Positions 1 through 6,560 of a stretch of 37,006 nt of DNA are shown in pieces. The stretch is from the NCBI GenBank assembly GCA_945787575.1, contig CALZKB010000042.1, positions 1 to 37,006 of the forward strand. Reading direction: 5' to 3'. The stretch is from Thermoanaerobaculia bacterium (GTDB lineage: Bacteria > Acidobacteriota > Thermoanaerobaculia > Multivoradales > JAHEKO01). The position numbers were made by a program, and so were the translations under genes. The stretch's first letter is position 1; every line of letters starts with the position of its first letter. Below the pieces are notes generated by a model. The model was not told the origin of the DNA and ran no database searches. It worked only from the letters and a program-made list of their open reading frames with translations.

Positions 1-96
1 TCGGCAGCGCGCCGAACGCGCTGGGAGCCGGCCAAGAAGGACGGCGTTCGCGCAAAGATGTGGATCGATCTGACGATCGAGTTCAGACCTCAGTAA
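1..96 (+). CDS. TonB-family protein, C-terminal end (partial)
   Basis: Reading frame 1 is open from the window edge to a TAA at 94-96 and gives 31 residues. They contain RWEPAKKDG, then an alternating hydrophobic strand ending IEFRPQ. This matches the end of the TonB C-terminal domain, where a W/F-x-PA-x-x-DG turn is followed by a last beta strand ending I-x-F. TonB-like proteins carry energy from the inner membrane to outer-membrane receptors. The 5' part lies outside the window, so membrane anchor and length cannot be judged. It converges on the CsgG-like gene ending at 135. The 38-base gap holds only a weak 4-bp stem. The assignment rests on a short tail and is moderately sure. Confidence 0.6.
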   Translation, partial: SAARRTRWEPAKKDGVRAKMWIDLTIEFRPQ

Positions 97-134
97 CGCG
101 CTGGAGGGGACGGCAGACGCCGGAGCCGAGCGAT

Positions 135-872
135 TCAGGAACCGTTCTCGGTCTCGCTCTCCAAAGGTGGCAACACCGGCTCGGTCGCCAAGCGCCCGGC
201 GAGACTCGTGAGAACCGGCTCGAGCGCCTCGCGGAACGTGGCGGCCGGATCCGGGTCCCCTTCGCCGAGCTCGAGGGCACGAGCCTTGCTGATGGGAGCT
301 TCCACGCGCAGGGCATCAGCCCAGATCATCCTGCCGTTTTTCGCCTCCCACAGACGCGCGCTGAAGGCCGTCACGAAGGTGCGTTGATCGGTCGCCAGGC
401 CGGGGAGCTTGCCCATGGTTCGGCTCATGAGCCCGGGGGTCACAGCGGAATACTCGGTCAGGGCGCCCCCCACGACGTAATCGACCCCTAGAATGCGGCC
501 CGCCTTCACCGCCGTGGCGGGGGTGAGCTCCCCTCTCGCCGACAATCCTTCTTCGACCGCCAGCCGATCGAGCTCTTCGCGCTCGACGACCTCGAATAGA
601 CCGGTGGCTTCGAGGTGGCGCGAGAAGATGTCGCGGGCGGCACCATCACCGCGCGACAGCCACCACTCATCGGCCACGGGGGCGGAGAAGTGGAGCACCG
701 CGATCCGAGGCAGACGATCCGCGCCGTCCGCCTCCCCTTCGGCGGCGACCGCGAAGGAGGGTACCGATAGCGAGGCGGCCAGGATCGATGCGAGCGCGAG
801 CCTTGCCGGGGGCGGAAGGTCGAAAAAAGAGGCCCGACGCCACCAGCACCGGGCCTTCTCGGTAACCGTCAC
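135..872 (-). CDS. Exported CsgG-like protein (second gene of pair)
   Basis: A 245-residue protein with a hydrophobic stretch near residues 24-44 that looks like a signal peptide (about LALASILAASLSVPSFAVAA). The mature part begins with RIAVLHF, then a long helix and FEVVEREELDRL, then a GVDYVVGGALTEY strand. This order is typical of the CsgG / curli-assembly and DUF4384/PEGA-associated periplasmic fold. CsgG itself forms an outer-membrane secretion pore, but many relatives are simple periplasmic or lipid-anchored proteins of unknown role. There is no lipobox cysteine here. The GTG start at 872 is chosen because GCAGGGAG lies just before it. It follows the paralogue ending at 884 by 11 bases, so the two form an operon. 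Confidence 0.7.
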   Translation of the reverse strand: MTVTEKARCWWRRASFFDLPPPARLALASILAASLSVPSFAVAAEGEADGADRLPRIAVLHFSAPVADEWWLSRGDGAARDIFSRHLEATGLFEVVEREELDRLAVEEGLSARGELTPATAVKAGRILGVDYVVGGALTEYSAVTPGLMSRTMGKLPGLATDQRTFVTAFSARLWEAKNGRMIWADALRVEAPISKARALELGEGDPDPAATFREALEPVLTSLAGRLATEPVLPPLESETENGS

Positions 873-883
873 CGACTCCCTGC

Positions 884-1594
884 TCAGTCGATCTTGATTG
901 TGTCCTTAGCGCTCTCGCGGCGACGGCGCTCTTTCGCGTCGTACTCGGCCATGCAGGAGCCCTGGATCACCAGCGCGCACTCCAGATAGTCGGCGACCTC
1001 GATCACCATCGCGCGAATCGCCTTGCCTGCCGGAGTGTCCTTCTCCCTGGCCAAGTTGCCACCGAAGCCCCCCTTGTAGAGGCCGATGTCGAACCCCTTG
1101 TCTTCCGAGCGTGCTTCGACCGTGCGCGTCGTCGTCACGGCTCCGGTCGTCGTGTCGACGACGCGGATATCGACGGCGAGGTAGATCTGCTTCTTCTTGC
1201 CGCCAAGGCGCACGCCGCGGAACCCGATACCAGCGCGATCGCGCCCGCTCTCCTCGTACGCCGTCACCGTACCGGTCACGAGATACTGAGCCCCGACCAT
1301 CTTGCCGATCTCCGCGGCCGTCGACGGCTCGACCCGTCCGGAAGCTCCGAGGTCCTGCTCGTCGAGGATCGCGCCGAGCCGGTTGCGCTCGACCATCTGG
1401 AAGGACCCGACCGAGGCGAGCTCGTTGGTCAGCATGCCGGCCAGATCGCGACCGACGCCCGAATGCCACCAGTAGACGCCGGTCACGTTGTTGCCGAAAT
1501 CGTTGACCGCCATAACCGGCCCTTGAGCGGAGGCGAGCGCCGGTATGAACAGCCCGACTACTGCGCAGAGGGCAATGAAGTTTCGTCCGTGCAT
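884..1594 (-). CDS. Exported CsgG-like protein (first gene of pair)
   Basis: A 236-residue CsgG-family protein with a clear signal peptide (MHGRNFIALCAVVGLF... ending ASA-Q at about residue 24). It has AVNDFGNNV, a GxxFQMVERNRL helix and the strand GAQYLVTGTVTAYEE, the same order as its neighbour. The second half (about residues 125-236) carries DIRVVDTTTGAV, the strand usually found in CsgG proteins. The ATG at 1594 is preceded by AGAAGGAGAAC, an excellent Shine-Dalgarno sequence. The frame is open a further 1.3 kb upstream, but that part is antisense to two real genes and is not coding. The lone cysteines near the C terminus might form a disulphide. Role unknown; the pairing suggests a two-protein envelope complex. 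Confidence 0.75.
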   Translation of the reverse strand: MHGRNFIALCAVVGLFIPALASAQGPVMAVNDFGNNVTGVYWWHSGVGRDLAGMLTNELASVGSFQMVERNRLGAILDEQDLGASGRVEPSTAAEIGKMVGAQYLVTGTVTAYEESGRDRAGIGFRGVRLGGKKKQIYLAVDIRVVDTTTGAVTTTRTVEARSEDKGFDIGLYKGGFGGNLAREKDTPAGKAIRAMVIEVADYLECALVIQGSCMAEYDAKERRRRESAKDTIKID

Positions 1595-1762
1595 TCCCTG
1601 TTCTCCTTCTGAGTCTCGTTGGAATCCAAAAAGCGAGGGCTGCTCGCGGACCGCGCCAAGCGCAGGCCAACGTGAGCTGCTAGTGTCATTGTTACATGGC
1701 GCGCGACCCGAGCGGTTGTTACCGATCGACGAGCACGAAGGGCGCCTGAGAGAGGCGAGCGG

Positions 1763-2470
1763 ATGATTGTGGCTCCCGGCGAAAGCGGATGGCGCTGCAT
1801 CACCCAGCCCGACCATGCGAGACTCAGTCGGAGGATCCTCGAGCTCTGGCGACGTGACCCGCTGCCCAGCCACCCACGGCGTAGGGAGCTGCTGTTCGCG
1901 ACCGGCGAGCACGACAATGGATGGCAAGAAGCGGATTCCGCGCCGCGGCTGGCTCCGACCGCGGATCGACCGGTCGACTTTGCCACTCATCCCCCATCGG
2001 AGCGATATGAGATCTGGCGGCGTGGGATCGACCGACACAGCCGCCGTAGTCCTTACGCCGCGGCGCTGATCGCCGAGCATGCAGGGTTCCTGCATTCGCT
2101 GGACGGCGAGGACGATGAGCTCGAAGGGTTCGTCGGAGAAGTTCGGGCCCGTCGCGACGAGCTCGCCACGCAAGCTGGGCTCGAGCTCGCCACGCTCACC
2201 GCCGACTACCGTTGGCTCCACCTCGCCGACTTGCTCTCCCTCGTCGCCTGCACCCAGTGGCCCGACCGCTTCGAACGCTGGGGATTCGACATCCGGTGGA
2301 TCGACGATCGTCTCGCCGTCTCGCCGTTTCCGTTGGCCGGAGTCACGACCTTTGCCGTCGCCGGGAGACGGCTTCCCAAGCGCTCGTACAAGGGTGATTC
2401 CGACCTCGCCGGCGAGCTCGCGGCGGCAACGTGGCAGGAGTTCATCTTCAAGTTGGGGCCAGGCAGCTGA
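1763..2470 (+). CDS. DUF3891 family protein
   Basis: A 235-residue protein, apparently cytoplasmic, with no signal peptide. It has QPDHARLSRRILELW near residue 16 and GEHDNGW at residues 49-54, the hallmark pair of the DUF3891 family, which looks like a helical, HD-type metal-binding fold. His18, His50 and Asp51 are likely ligands. No reaction is known for the family. The ATG at 1763 follows an AGAGAGG-type ribosome site 7 bases upstream. It ends 39 bases before the alkyltransferase gene on the same strand. That gene appears to have its own -10 box, so the two need not be co-transcribed. Confidence 0.75.
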   Translation: MIVAPGESGWRCITQPDHARLSRRILELWRRDPLPSHPRRRELLFATGEHDNGWQEADSAPRLAPTADRPVDFATHPPSERYEIWRRGIDRHSRRSPYAAALIAEHAGFLHSLDGEDDELEGFVGEVRARRDELATQAGLELATLTADYRWLHLADLLSLVACTQWPDRFERWGFDIRWIDDRLAVSPFPLAGVTTFAVAGRRLPKRSYKGDSDLAGELAAATWQEFIFKLGPGS

Positions 2471-2497
2471 GCGCCAGATCCGCGCCGGAACGCATGA

Positions 2498-2503
2498 TAG
2501 CGT
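2498..2503 (+). promoter_or_regulatory. Candidate leaderless -10 box of the alkyltransferase gene
   Basis: TAGCGT lies six bases before the ATG at 2510 and no Shine-Dalgarno sequence is present. It fits the TAnnnT spacing seen before pilB and the dnaJ-like gene in this window. I see no clear -35 box, so this is the weakest of the series. Confidence 0.3.
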
Positions 2504-2509
2504 GGCCGA

Positions 2510-3058
2510 ATGCAGGATTCTGCCGCTGACGGCCCCGAAGGCGCCGGCGACCGACTGCGAGTTCTGATCCCTTCCCCCCTCGGAGTCATCGGGTTGGAGT
2601 TCGAGGACGGAGTGGTCGGGGGGGTCGAGATTGTACCCGTCGGCAAGCGCCGTCAGCAGTTCCGCGCCTTCGTCGATCTTTCGGTCTCGGATCGCTCTGA
2701 CGAGCTCGACGAAACGATCGGGCGTCTCTCGGAGTACTTCGCCGGAGCGAGGCGAAAGCTCGACATCGAGTACGACATCGCACTCACCGGCGTGGACGAA
2801 TTCGGCACGCGCGTCCTCGAAGAGACGGCCAGAGCGCCGTACGGCCGGACTCGCACCTACCAGCAGATCGCGGCCGCCATCGGACGTCCCGGCGCCTATA
2901 GGCAAGTCCTCTCGGCGCTCGTGGCCAACCCACTACCGATTCTCATCCCCTGCCACCGGGTCGTACCCAATCGGGCGGGCATCGGCAGCTACGTCGCCGC
3001 CACGGCCAAGAAGGAGTGGCTTTTGAAGATGGAACGGCGCAGCCTCGCCGAAGGCTAG
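2510..3058 (+). CDS. ogt: Methylated-DNA--protein-cysteine methyltransferase
   Basis: A 182-residue suicide repair protein that takes the alkyl group from O6-alkylguanine onto its own cysteine. The C-terminal DNA-binding domain (about residues 97-175) has GTRVLEETARAPYGRTRTYQQIA, the recognition helix region with the Arg finger, then NPLPILIPCHRVV with the acceptor Cys148, then a glycine turn and KEWLL. The N-terminal part (1-95) is the usual RNase H-like fold. Length is normal for Ogt without the Ada N-terminal zinc domain. The segment RQVLSALVANP replaces the more usual AVGxAxxxNP, a mild divergence. The stop codon lies inside a perfect 14-base palindrome shared with the convergent PEGA gene. 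Confidence 0.93.
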   Translation: MQDSAADGPEGAGDRLRVLIPSPLGVIGLEFEDGVVGGVEIVPVGKRRQQFRAFVDLSVSDRSDELDETIGRLSEYFAGARRKLDIEYDIALTGVDEFGTRVLEETARAPYGRTRTYQQIAAAIGRPGAYRQVLSALVANPLPILIPCHRVVPNRAGIGSYVAATAKKEWLLKMERRSLAEG

Positions 3059-3063
3059 CCTTC
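3050..3063. terminator. Palindrome over a convergent gene junction
   Basis: GAAGG-CTAG-CCTTC is a perfect inverted repeat. Its centre carries the TAG stop of the alkyltransferase gene, and it sits 15 bases from the end of the convergent PEGA gene. There is no T-run, so it is at most a weak two-way terminator or a 3'-end stabiliser. Confidence 0.35.
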
Positions 3064-3078
3064 ACGACCGCTCGAGCT

Positions 3079-4155
3079 TCATCGTGAGTCGCCGTCGACG
3101 ATCGGATCGAGCGTGAAGGCGAGTTCGAGCCGGGAATCGGCGTCGGCGATCAGCTCGCGCCGCACCGTCGCGTAGCCCTCCCGCTCGACCTCCAAGGTGT
3201 GGACCCCCGCCGAGAGCATGAGCCCGGCGTGGAGATCCGCGAGCTCGGCCCCCGAGCCGAGGAGGTTGCCATCGAGATAGACCAGGGCGTTCGACGGCTC
3301 GACCGTAAGGTGGAGTCGAGCCATTTCGACGCCACTTCTCGTGCCCTTGAGACGGCTGACGACCTCCTCCCCCGTCTCCTGCCTCTCACGGCGCTCCAGC
3401 CGAAGTTCGGGTTTCACCGCCTCGCCCTCCAGCATGTCGATCTCCATATCGAGCACCAGTCGATTGAGTACTTTGACGGTGCGCGACTGGGTCTCGAAAC
3501 CGGGCTTGTAGAAGGAGATCTCGTAGACGCCCTTTTCGAGCCACAGATGCCCCGGAAAGCCGTCGTACTGCCGCGCGATTCCCACATACTGTCCGTCGAC
3601 GTAGATCTCGGTGCTCTTCGGCCGGACCTTGAGATCGATCGCTCCCATCCCGTAGCCGGCCCGATCCGAGTAGACCACCGGACCGACCGGGCCGTAGCCC
3701 CATCCCCAGTAGCCCCAGTATGGGTGCCAGTAGCTGGGATAGCCGTAGCCGAACCCGAAGCCGTAACCATAGCTGTGGCGGTAGTAACCGTGGCCGCGGT
3801 AGTGTCCACCGTGCCGGCTCGTCGATCGAGACCGATCGTGCCGGGTCCGAGTCCGCGCGGCACCCGAGCCGCCGTGAGCTCGGCTCGATGCCGAAGAACG
3901 AACCGATCCGCTCCGCGAGGAGCCAGAGCGCGGGACGGCTTGACGAGAGCTCGATCCCGAGCCCGCCGAAACGGTCGCGGACGACGATCCACTCGACGAG
4001 GAGCTGCTCGAACGGCTCGCGCTGGAGCCGCTTCGCGAAGAGCTCGCTTTGTCACCCGGCGAAGCGGTGACTGCGTCGGCAGTCATCCAGGATGCGATCG
4101 CCAAAGCCACGACGGTGAGGATGGGAGCGGGGGAATTCCGGAGCTTTTGGATCAT
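3079..4155 (-). CDS. Exported PEGA-domain protein with Ser-rich and Tyr/Gly-rich stretches
   Basis: A 358-residue protein starting at the ATG at 4155, which has GAGAGGAG upstream. The longer open frame to 4293 lacks a ribosome site. Residues 1-32 form a signal peptide. Residues 37-115 are almost only Ser, Arg, Gly and Ala. Residues 116-155 are very rich in Tyr, Gly, Trp and His. A first PEGA domain covers about 173-232 (STEIYVDGQYVG, then KGVYEISFYKPGF). A second covers about 281-340 (NALVYLDGNLLG, then AGVHTLEVEREGY). PEGA domains are small beta folds found on surface and S-layer-linked proteins. The low-complexity half suggests an extended envelope or surface linker. Role unknown. Confidence 0.75.
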   Translation of the reverse strand: MIQKLRNSPAPILTVVALAIASWMTADAVTASPGDKASSSRSGSSASRSSSSSSSGSSSATVSAGSGSSSRQAVPRSGSSRSGSVRSSASSRAHGGSGAARTRTRHDRSRSTSRHGGHYRGHGYYRHSYGYGFGFGYGYPSYWHPYWGYWGWGYGPVGPVVYSDRAGYGMGAIDLKVRPKSTEIYVDGQYVGIARQYDGFPGHLWLEKGVYEISFYKPGFETQSRTVKVLNRLVLDMEIDMLEGEAVKPELRLERRERQETGEEVVSRLKGTRSGVEMARLHLTVEPSNALVYLDGNLLGSGAELADLHAGLMLSAGVHTLEVEREGYATVRRELIADADSRLELAFTLDPIVDGDSR

Positions 4156-4314
4156 GGCGAACTCCTCTCGGCAGCGAAGTCTCTCACCAGAGCTATCTTG
4201 CAAACAGCGGGCCAGTTCACTCGAGTTCGACAGCCCCTTCGGTAGAGGAGGGTTCGCGGCTAGCGGCATGACGGAGTGTCCTCGGACCGGCAAAGTCGGC
4301 GTCCTCAGGAAAGG

Positions 4315-5256
4315 TCAAAGCCGCTCCGCCGGGAGATCCAGCCGGGGATCGAGCTGTTCGAGCTCCCCCAGCAGTTTCCGGTTGTTGCCGGTCTCTGCCG
4401 ACGGTGGGACGATCTCCGTCTGATAGTAGTGGTCACCCTTGGTGCCGTCGACGGCGGCGACGCCCTTGTCGACAAGCCGAAAACGCTGCCCGCTGCGCGT
4501 GCCCGGAGGTATCCGGACCTCGACCGGACCGTCGATAGTCGGCACCCGCACGGAGGCGCCGAGGCTCGCTTCGGCGACCGTGATCGGGACCTTGGCGAAG
4601 ATATCGCTCCCCCTGCGGCTGAAGTAGTCGTGCGGCCGCACCCGGATCACGACGTAGAGATCTCCCTGCCCGGCGAGCCCCGCGTTGCCTTGGTCGCGTA
4701 CTCGCACGCGACTCCCGTCGCCCACGCCGGGTGGAATCCGGACACGGACCCGCTCGAGGTGCACTTCAAAACCGCGCCCCTCGCACGGCTCGCAGCCGGC
4801 GCCGGCACACTCCTCACAAACCGATTCGCGCTGCACTGAGAGTGAGACGACGACGCCGCGGATCGCCTCCGCGAAGTCGAGCCCTACTTCGGATTGAAGG
4901 TCGACTTCGGCCGCTTCGCCCCCGTCGATCGGTTCGGGACTTTCCGCCGGCAGCAGCTCGAGCACCAGCTCTTCGAATCGGTAGACTAGGTCGGGGGCGG
5001 TCAGCTTCGCCCGTCGCACTCGGTGCTTTACCTGGGCACTCCTCGGGCGTGCCGCTCCCTCGGCCCAAGCTCTCCTGGCCCTCACATCGGACAGCAGGGC
5101 GTAGGCTTGGGCGGCTGCCTTGAAGCTGCGCTCGGCCCTCGGATTCCCGGCATGCAAAGCCGGGTGCCATCGCCTGGCGAGCTTCTGATAGGCCCGCCGG
5201 ATCGTCAGGCTGTCGGCATCGCGAGAGACCCCCAGGACTTCGTAGGGATCGACCAT
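4315..5256 (-). CDS. DnaJ-type J-domain protein with degenerate HPD motif
   Basis: A 313-residue DnaJ relative. The J-domain spans residues 3-66 (DPYEVLGVSRDADSLTIRRAYQ, then LARRWHPALH), but the invariant HPD tripeptide reads HPA (His31-Pro32-Ala33). The Asp is normally needed to stimulate the ATPase of DnaK. There is no Gly/Phe-rich region. A single zinc site (Cys147, 150, 155, 158) replaces the usual two. Two client-binding beta domains follow (about 165-300), with IPPGVGDGSRVRVRDQGN and IPPGTRSGQRFRL. It may hold clients without DnaK, or use an altered DnaK contact. It has its own leaderless-type promoter at 5264-5291. The PEGA gene starts 159 bases further on. Confidence 0.85.
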   Translation of the reverse strand: MVDPYEVLGVSRDADSLTIRRAYQKLARRWHPALHAGNPRAERSFKAAAQAYALLSDVRARRAWAEGAARPRSAQVKHRVRRAKLTAPDLVYRFEELVLELLPAESPEPIDGGEAAEVDLQSEVGLDFAEAIRGVVVSLSVQRESVCEECAGAGCEPCEGRGFEVHLERVRVRIPPGVGDGSRVRVRDQGNAGLAGQGDLYVVIRVRPHDYFSRRGSDIFAKVPITVAEASLGASVRVPTIDGPVEVRIPPGTRSGQRFRLVDKGVAAVDGTKGDHYYQTEIVPPSAETGNNRKLLGELEQLDPRLDLPAERL

Positions 5257-5263
5257 CAGGCCA

Positions 5264-5291
5264 AGTCTAGCAGTCCGTGACCGCCGTTCAA
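5264..5291 (-). promoter_or_regulatory. Leaderless-type promoter of the dnaJ-like gene
   Basis: On the minus strand TTGAAC (5291-5286) is followed by a 16-base spacer, TAGACT (5269-5264), seven bases, then the ATG at 5256. The start point would fall at or next to the ATG. No Shine-Dalgarno sequence is present. Confidence 0.55.
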
Positions 5292-5299
5292 TCGTACCG

Positions 5300-5509
5300 G
5301 GGACTTACGTCGCGGGCTGCAGGCCTGCGTTTCTCACCGCGTTTCGAGCGTGCGGTGGAGACACCAAGACGATGGAGATGAACCGCTCGCGAGGCGTCGC
5401 GACCGAGGGCACCACGGGCGTAGCTGTAGCTACACCGCGGATGAACGACCGAGTGCAAGGCAGCGGAAGCGGGCAGATCCGCACTAGCAGCCGGAACGAC
5501 AGATTCAGG
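5300..5509 (-). repeat. Candidate dispersed intergenic repeat element with hairpin
   Basis: This gap between the GHMP kinase and the dnaJ-like gene carries no convincing gene. Its minus strand has a short open frame ending SPPHARNAVRNAGLQPAT-stop (TAA at about 5308). I recall this tail from many spurious small ORFs in related genomes, which would make it a multicopy non-coding element; that is memory, not a search. At its centre (5412-5440) the minus strand forms a hairpin: GGTGTAGC, loop TACA, GCTACGCC, extended by CCGC/GTGG around one bulged base. No T-run follows, so it is not an intrinsic terminator. Confidence 0.4.
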
Positions 5510-6532
5510 CTATAGGCGCACCACCTCCAACGGCTCGCAGGCAGGTGCGGTGAGCAGAACCCGAGCCCCGGCGTCGCCTATCGCCTCAGCTACGAACTTC
5601 TTGCGCTCCCCCGGCGCGAGAACCGCGATGCATCCGCCGCCCCCGGCTCCCGTCGCCTTGCCTCCCCAGGCCCCATGGACGGCCGCGACGGCGAGAAGGC
5701 GCTCGATCTCGGGCGTCGAGACCCCGTCCGCCAAACGGCGGCGATGGGACCACTCGTCGCTCATCGCGGCACCGACGGCAGCGAGATCTCCCGACTCGAG
5801 GGCAGCCGCCGCACGAGTCGCCGCTTTGCAGATGCCGTCGAAGTGAGCGATGCTCTCGGCTTCACCGTCGAGTCGACGGCGAATGACTTCCCAGTTCTTG
5901 CCGGCGGAGAAATGGCTGCGGCCCGTGTAGGCCACGATCAGGCTCCTCCCCAGTGCGTCCAGGTCGCAGTCGAGCGGCCTCACCTGCTCTCCACCGACGG
6001 CATAGAGGATCTCCAACGCCCCGCCGAGCAGAGGCGGATACTGATCCTGCCGTCCGGTCGGCAGCCCCATCAACCGAGCCTCGAGATCGCGAGCCAACGC
6101 CGACACCCGCGAAGGACTCGAGGGCGGTCGATCGAGCAGCGCCTCGACGCTCGCGATCAGCCCCACGGCCAGAGCCGAGCTCGCCCCTAGCCCACCTCCG
6201 CGAGGAGAGCCGCTCGTCACGCGAACATGCACGGGAGGTGCCGCCAGCTCCTCGAGAATAAGTCCGATGAGGTCGGTCGTCGGCTCCCGGCCCAACTCGA
6301 TAGCCGTCGCGGCCCGAAACGATGTCCCGCCTTGCTCGACCGCGAAGCCACCCCCGGACAGCCGTAACTCGACCTCCACCGGAAGGTCGATCGCGACGTT
6401 CACCGTGCGAGCGCCCCGATGAAGCACGCCGAGCGGCCAGATGTCGAGCGTTCCACCGGCAAGATCGACGCGGCACCAGGCGCGCGCTCTGGCGCCTTGT
6501 GGACGACCGGGCGATTCTCTTACGGACGCCAT
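5510..6532 (-). CDS. GHMP-family sugar kinase (heptose-7-phosphate kinase-like)
   Basis: A 340-residue kinase of the galacto/homoserine/mevalonate superfamily. Motif 1 region is RVDLAGGTLDIWP (21-33). The ATP loop is PRGGGLGASSAL (110-121). PTGRQDQYPPLLGG (158-171) and motif 3 KATGAGGGGC (292-301) follow. The AGGTLD start and the GRQDQY segment resemble HddA-type D-glycero-D-manno-heptose 7-phosphate kinases and L-fucose kinases more than mevalonate or homoserine kinases. With HldE and a heptosyltransferase in the same window, a heptose substrate is a reasonable guess, not shown. The ATG at 6532 is 28 bases after the M23 gene's stop and in the same operon. The open frame runs on upstream to 6619, which would overlap that gene. 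Confidence 0.8.
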   Translation of the reverse strand: MASVRESPGRPQGARARAWCRVDLAGGTLDIWPLGVLHRGARTVNVAIDLPVEVELRLSGGGFAVEQGGTSFRAATAIELGREPTTDLIGLILEELAAPPVHVRVTSGSPRGGGLGASSALAVGLIASVEALLDRPPSSPSRVSALARDLEARLMGLPTGRQDQYPPLLGGALEILYAVGGEQVRPLDCDLDALGRSLIVAYTGRSHFSAGKNWEVIRRRLDGEAESIAHFDGICKAATRAAAALESGDLAAVGAAMSDEWSHRRRLADGVSTPEIERLLAVAAVHGAWGGKATGAGGGGCIAVLAPGERKKFVAEAIGDAGARVLLTAPACEPLEVVRL

Positions 6533-6560
6533 CCTTCGAGAAGCTTGGCGACGGCGACGG

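Noticed and set aside
1595-2905. Upstream in-frame extension of the first CsgG-like gene to a 673-residue protein
   Set aside because: It lies antisense over the DUF3891 and alkyltransferase genes, has no family features, and the signal peptide with a strong ribosome site begins at 1594.
5412-5440. Intrinsic terminator after the GHMP kinase
   Set aside because: The stem is good but no T-run follows on either strand. It fits better as part of a repeat element.
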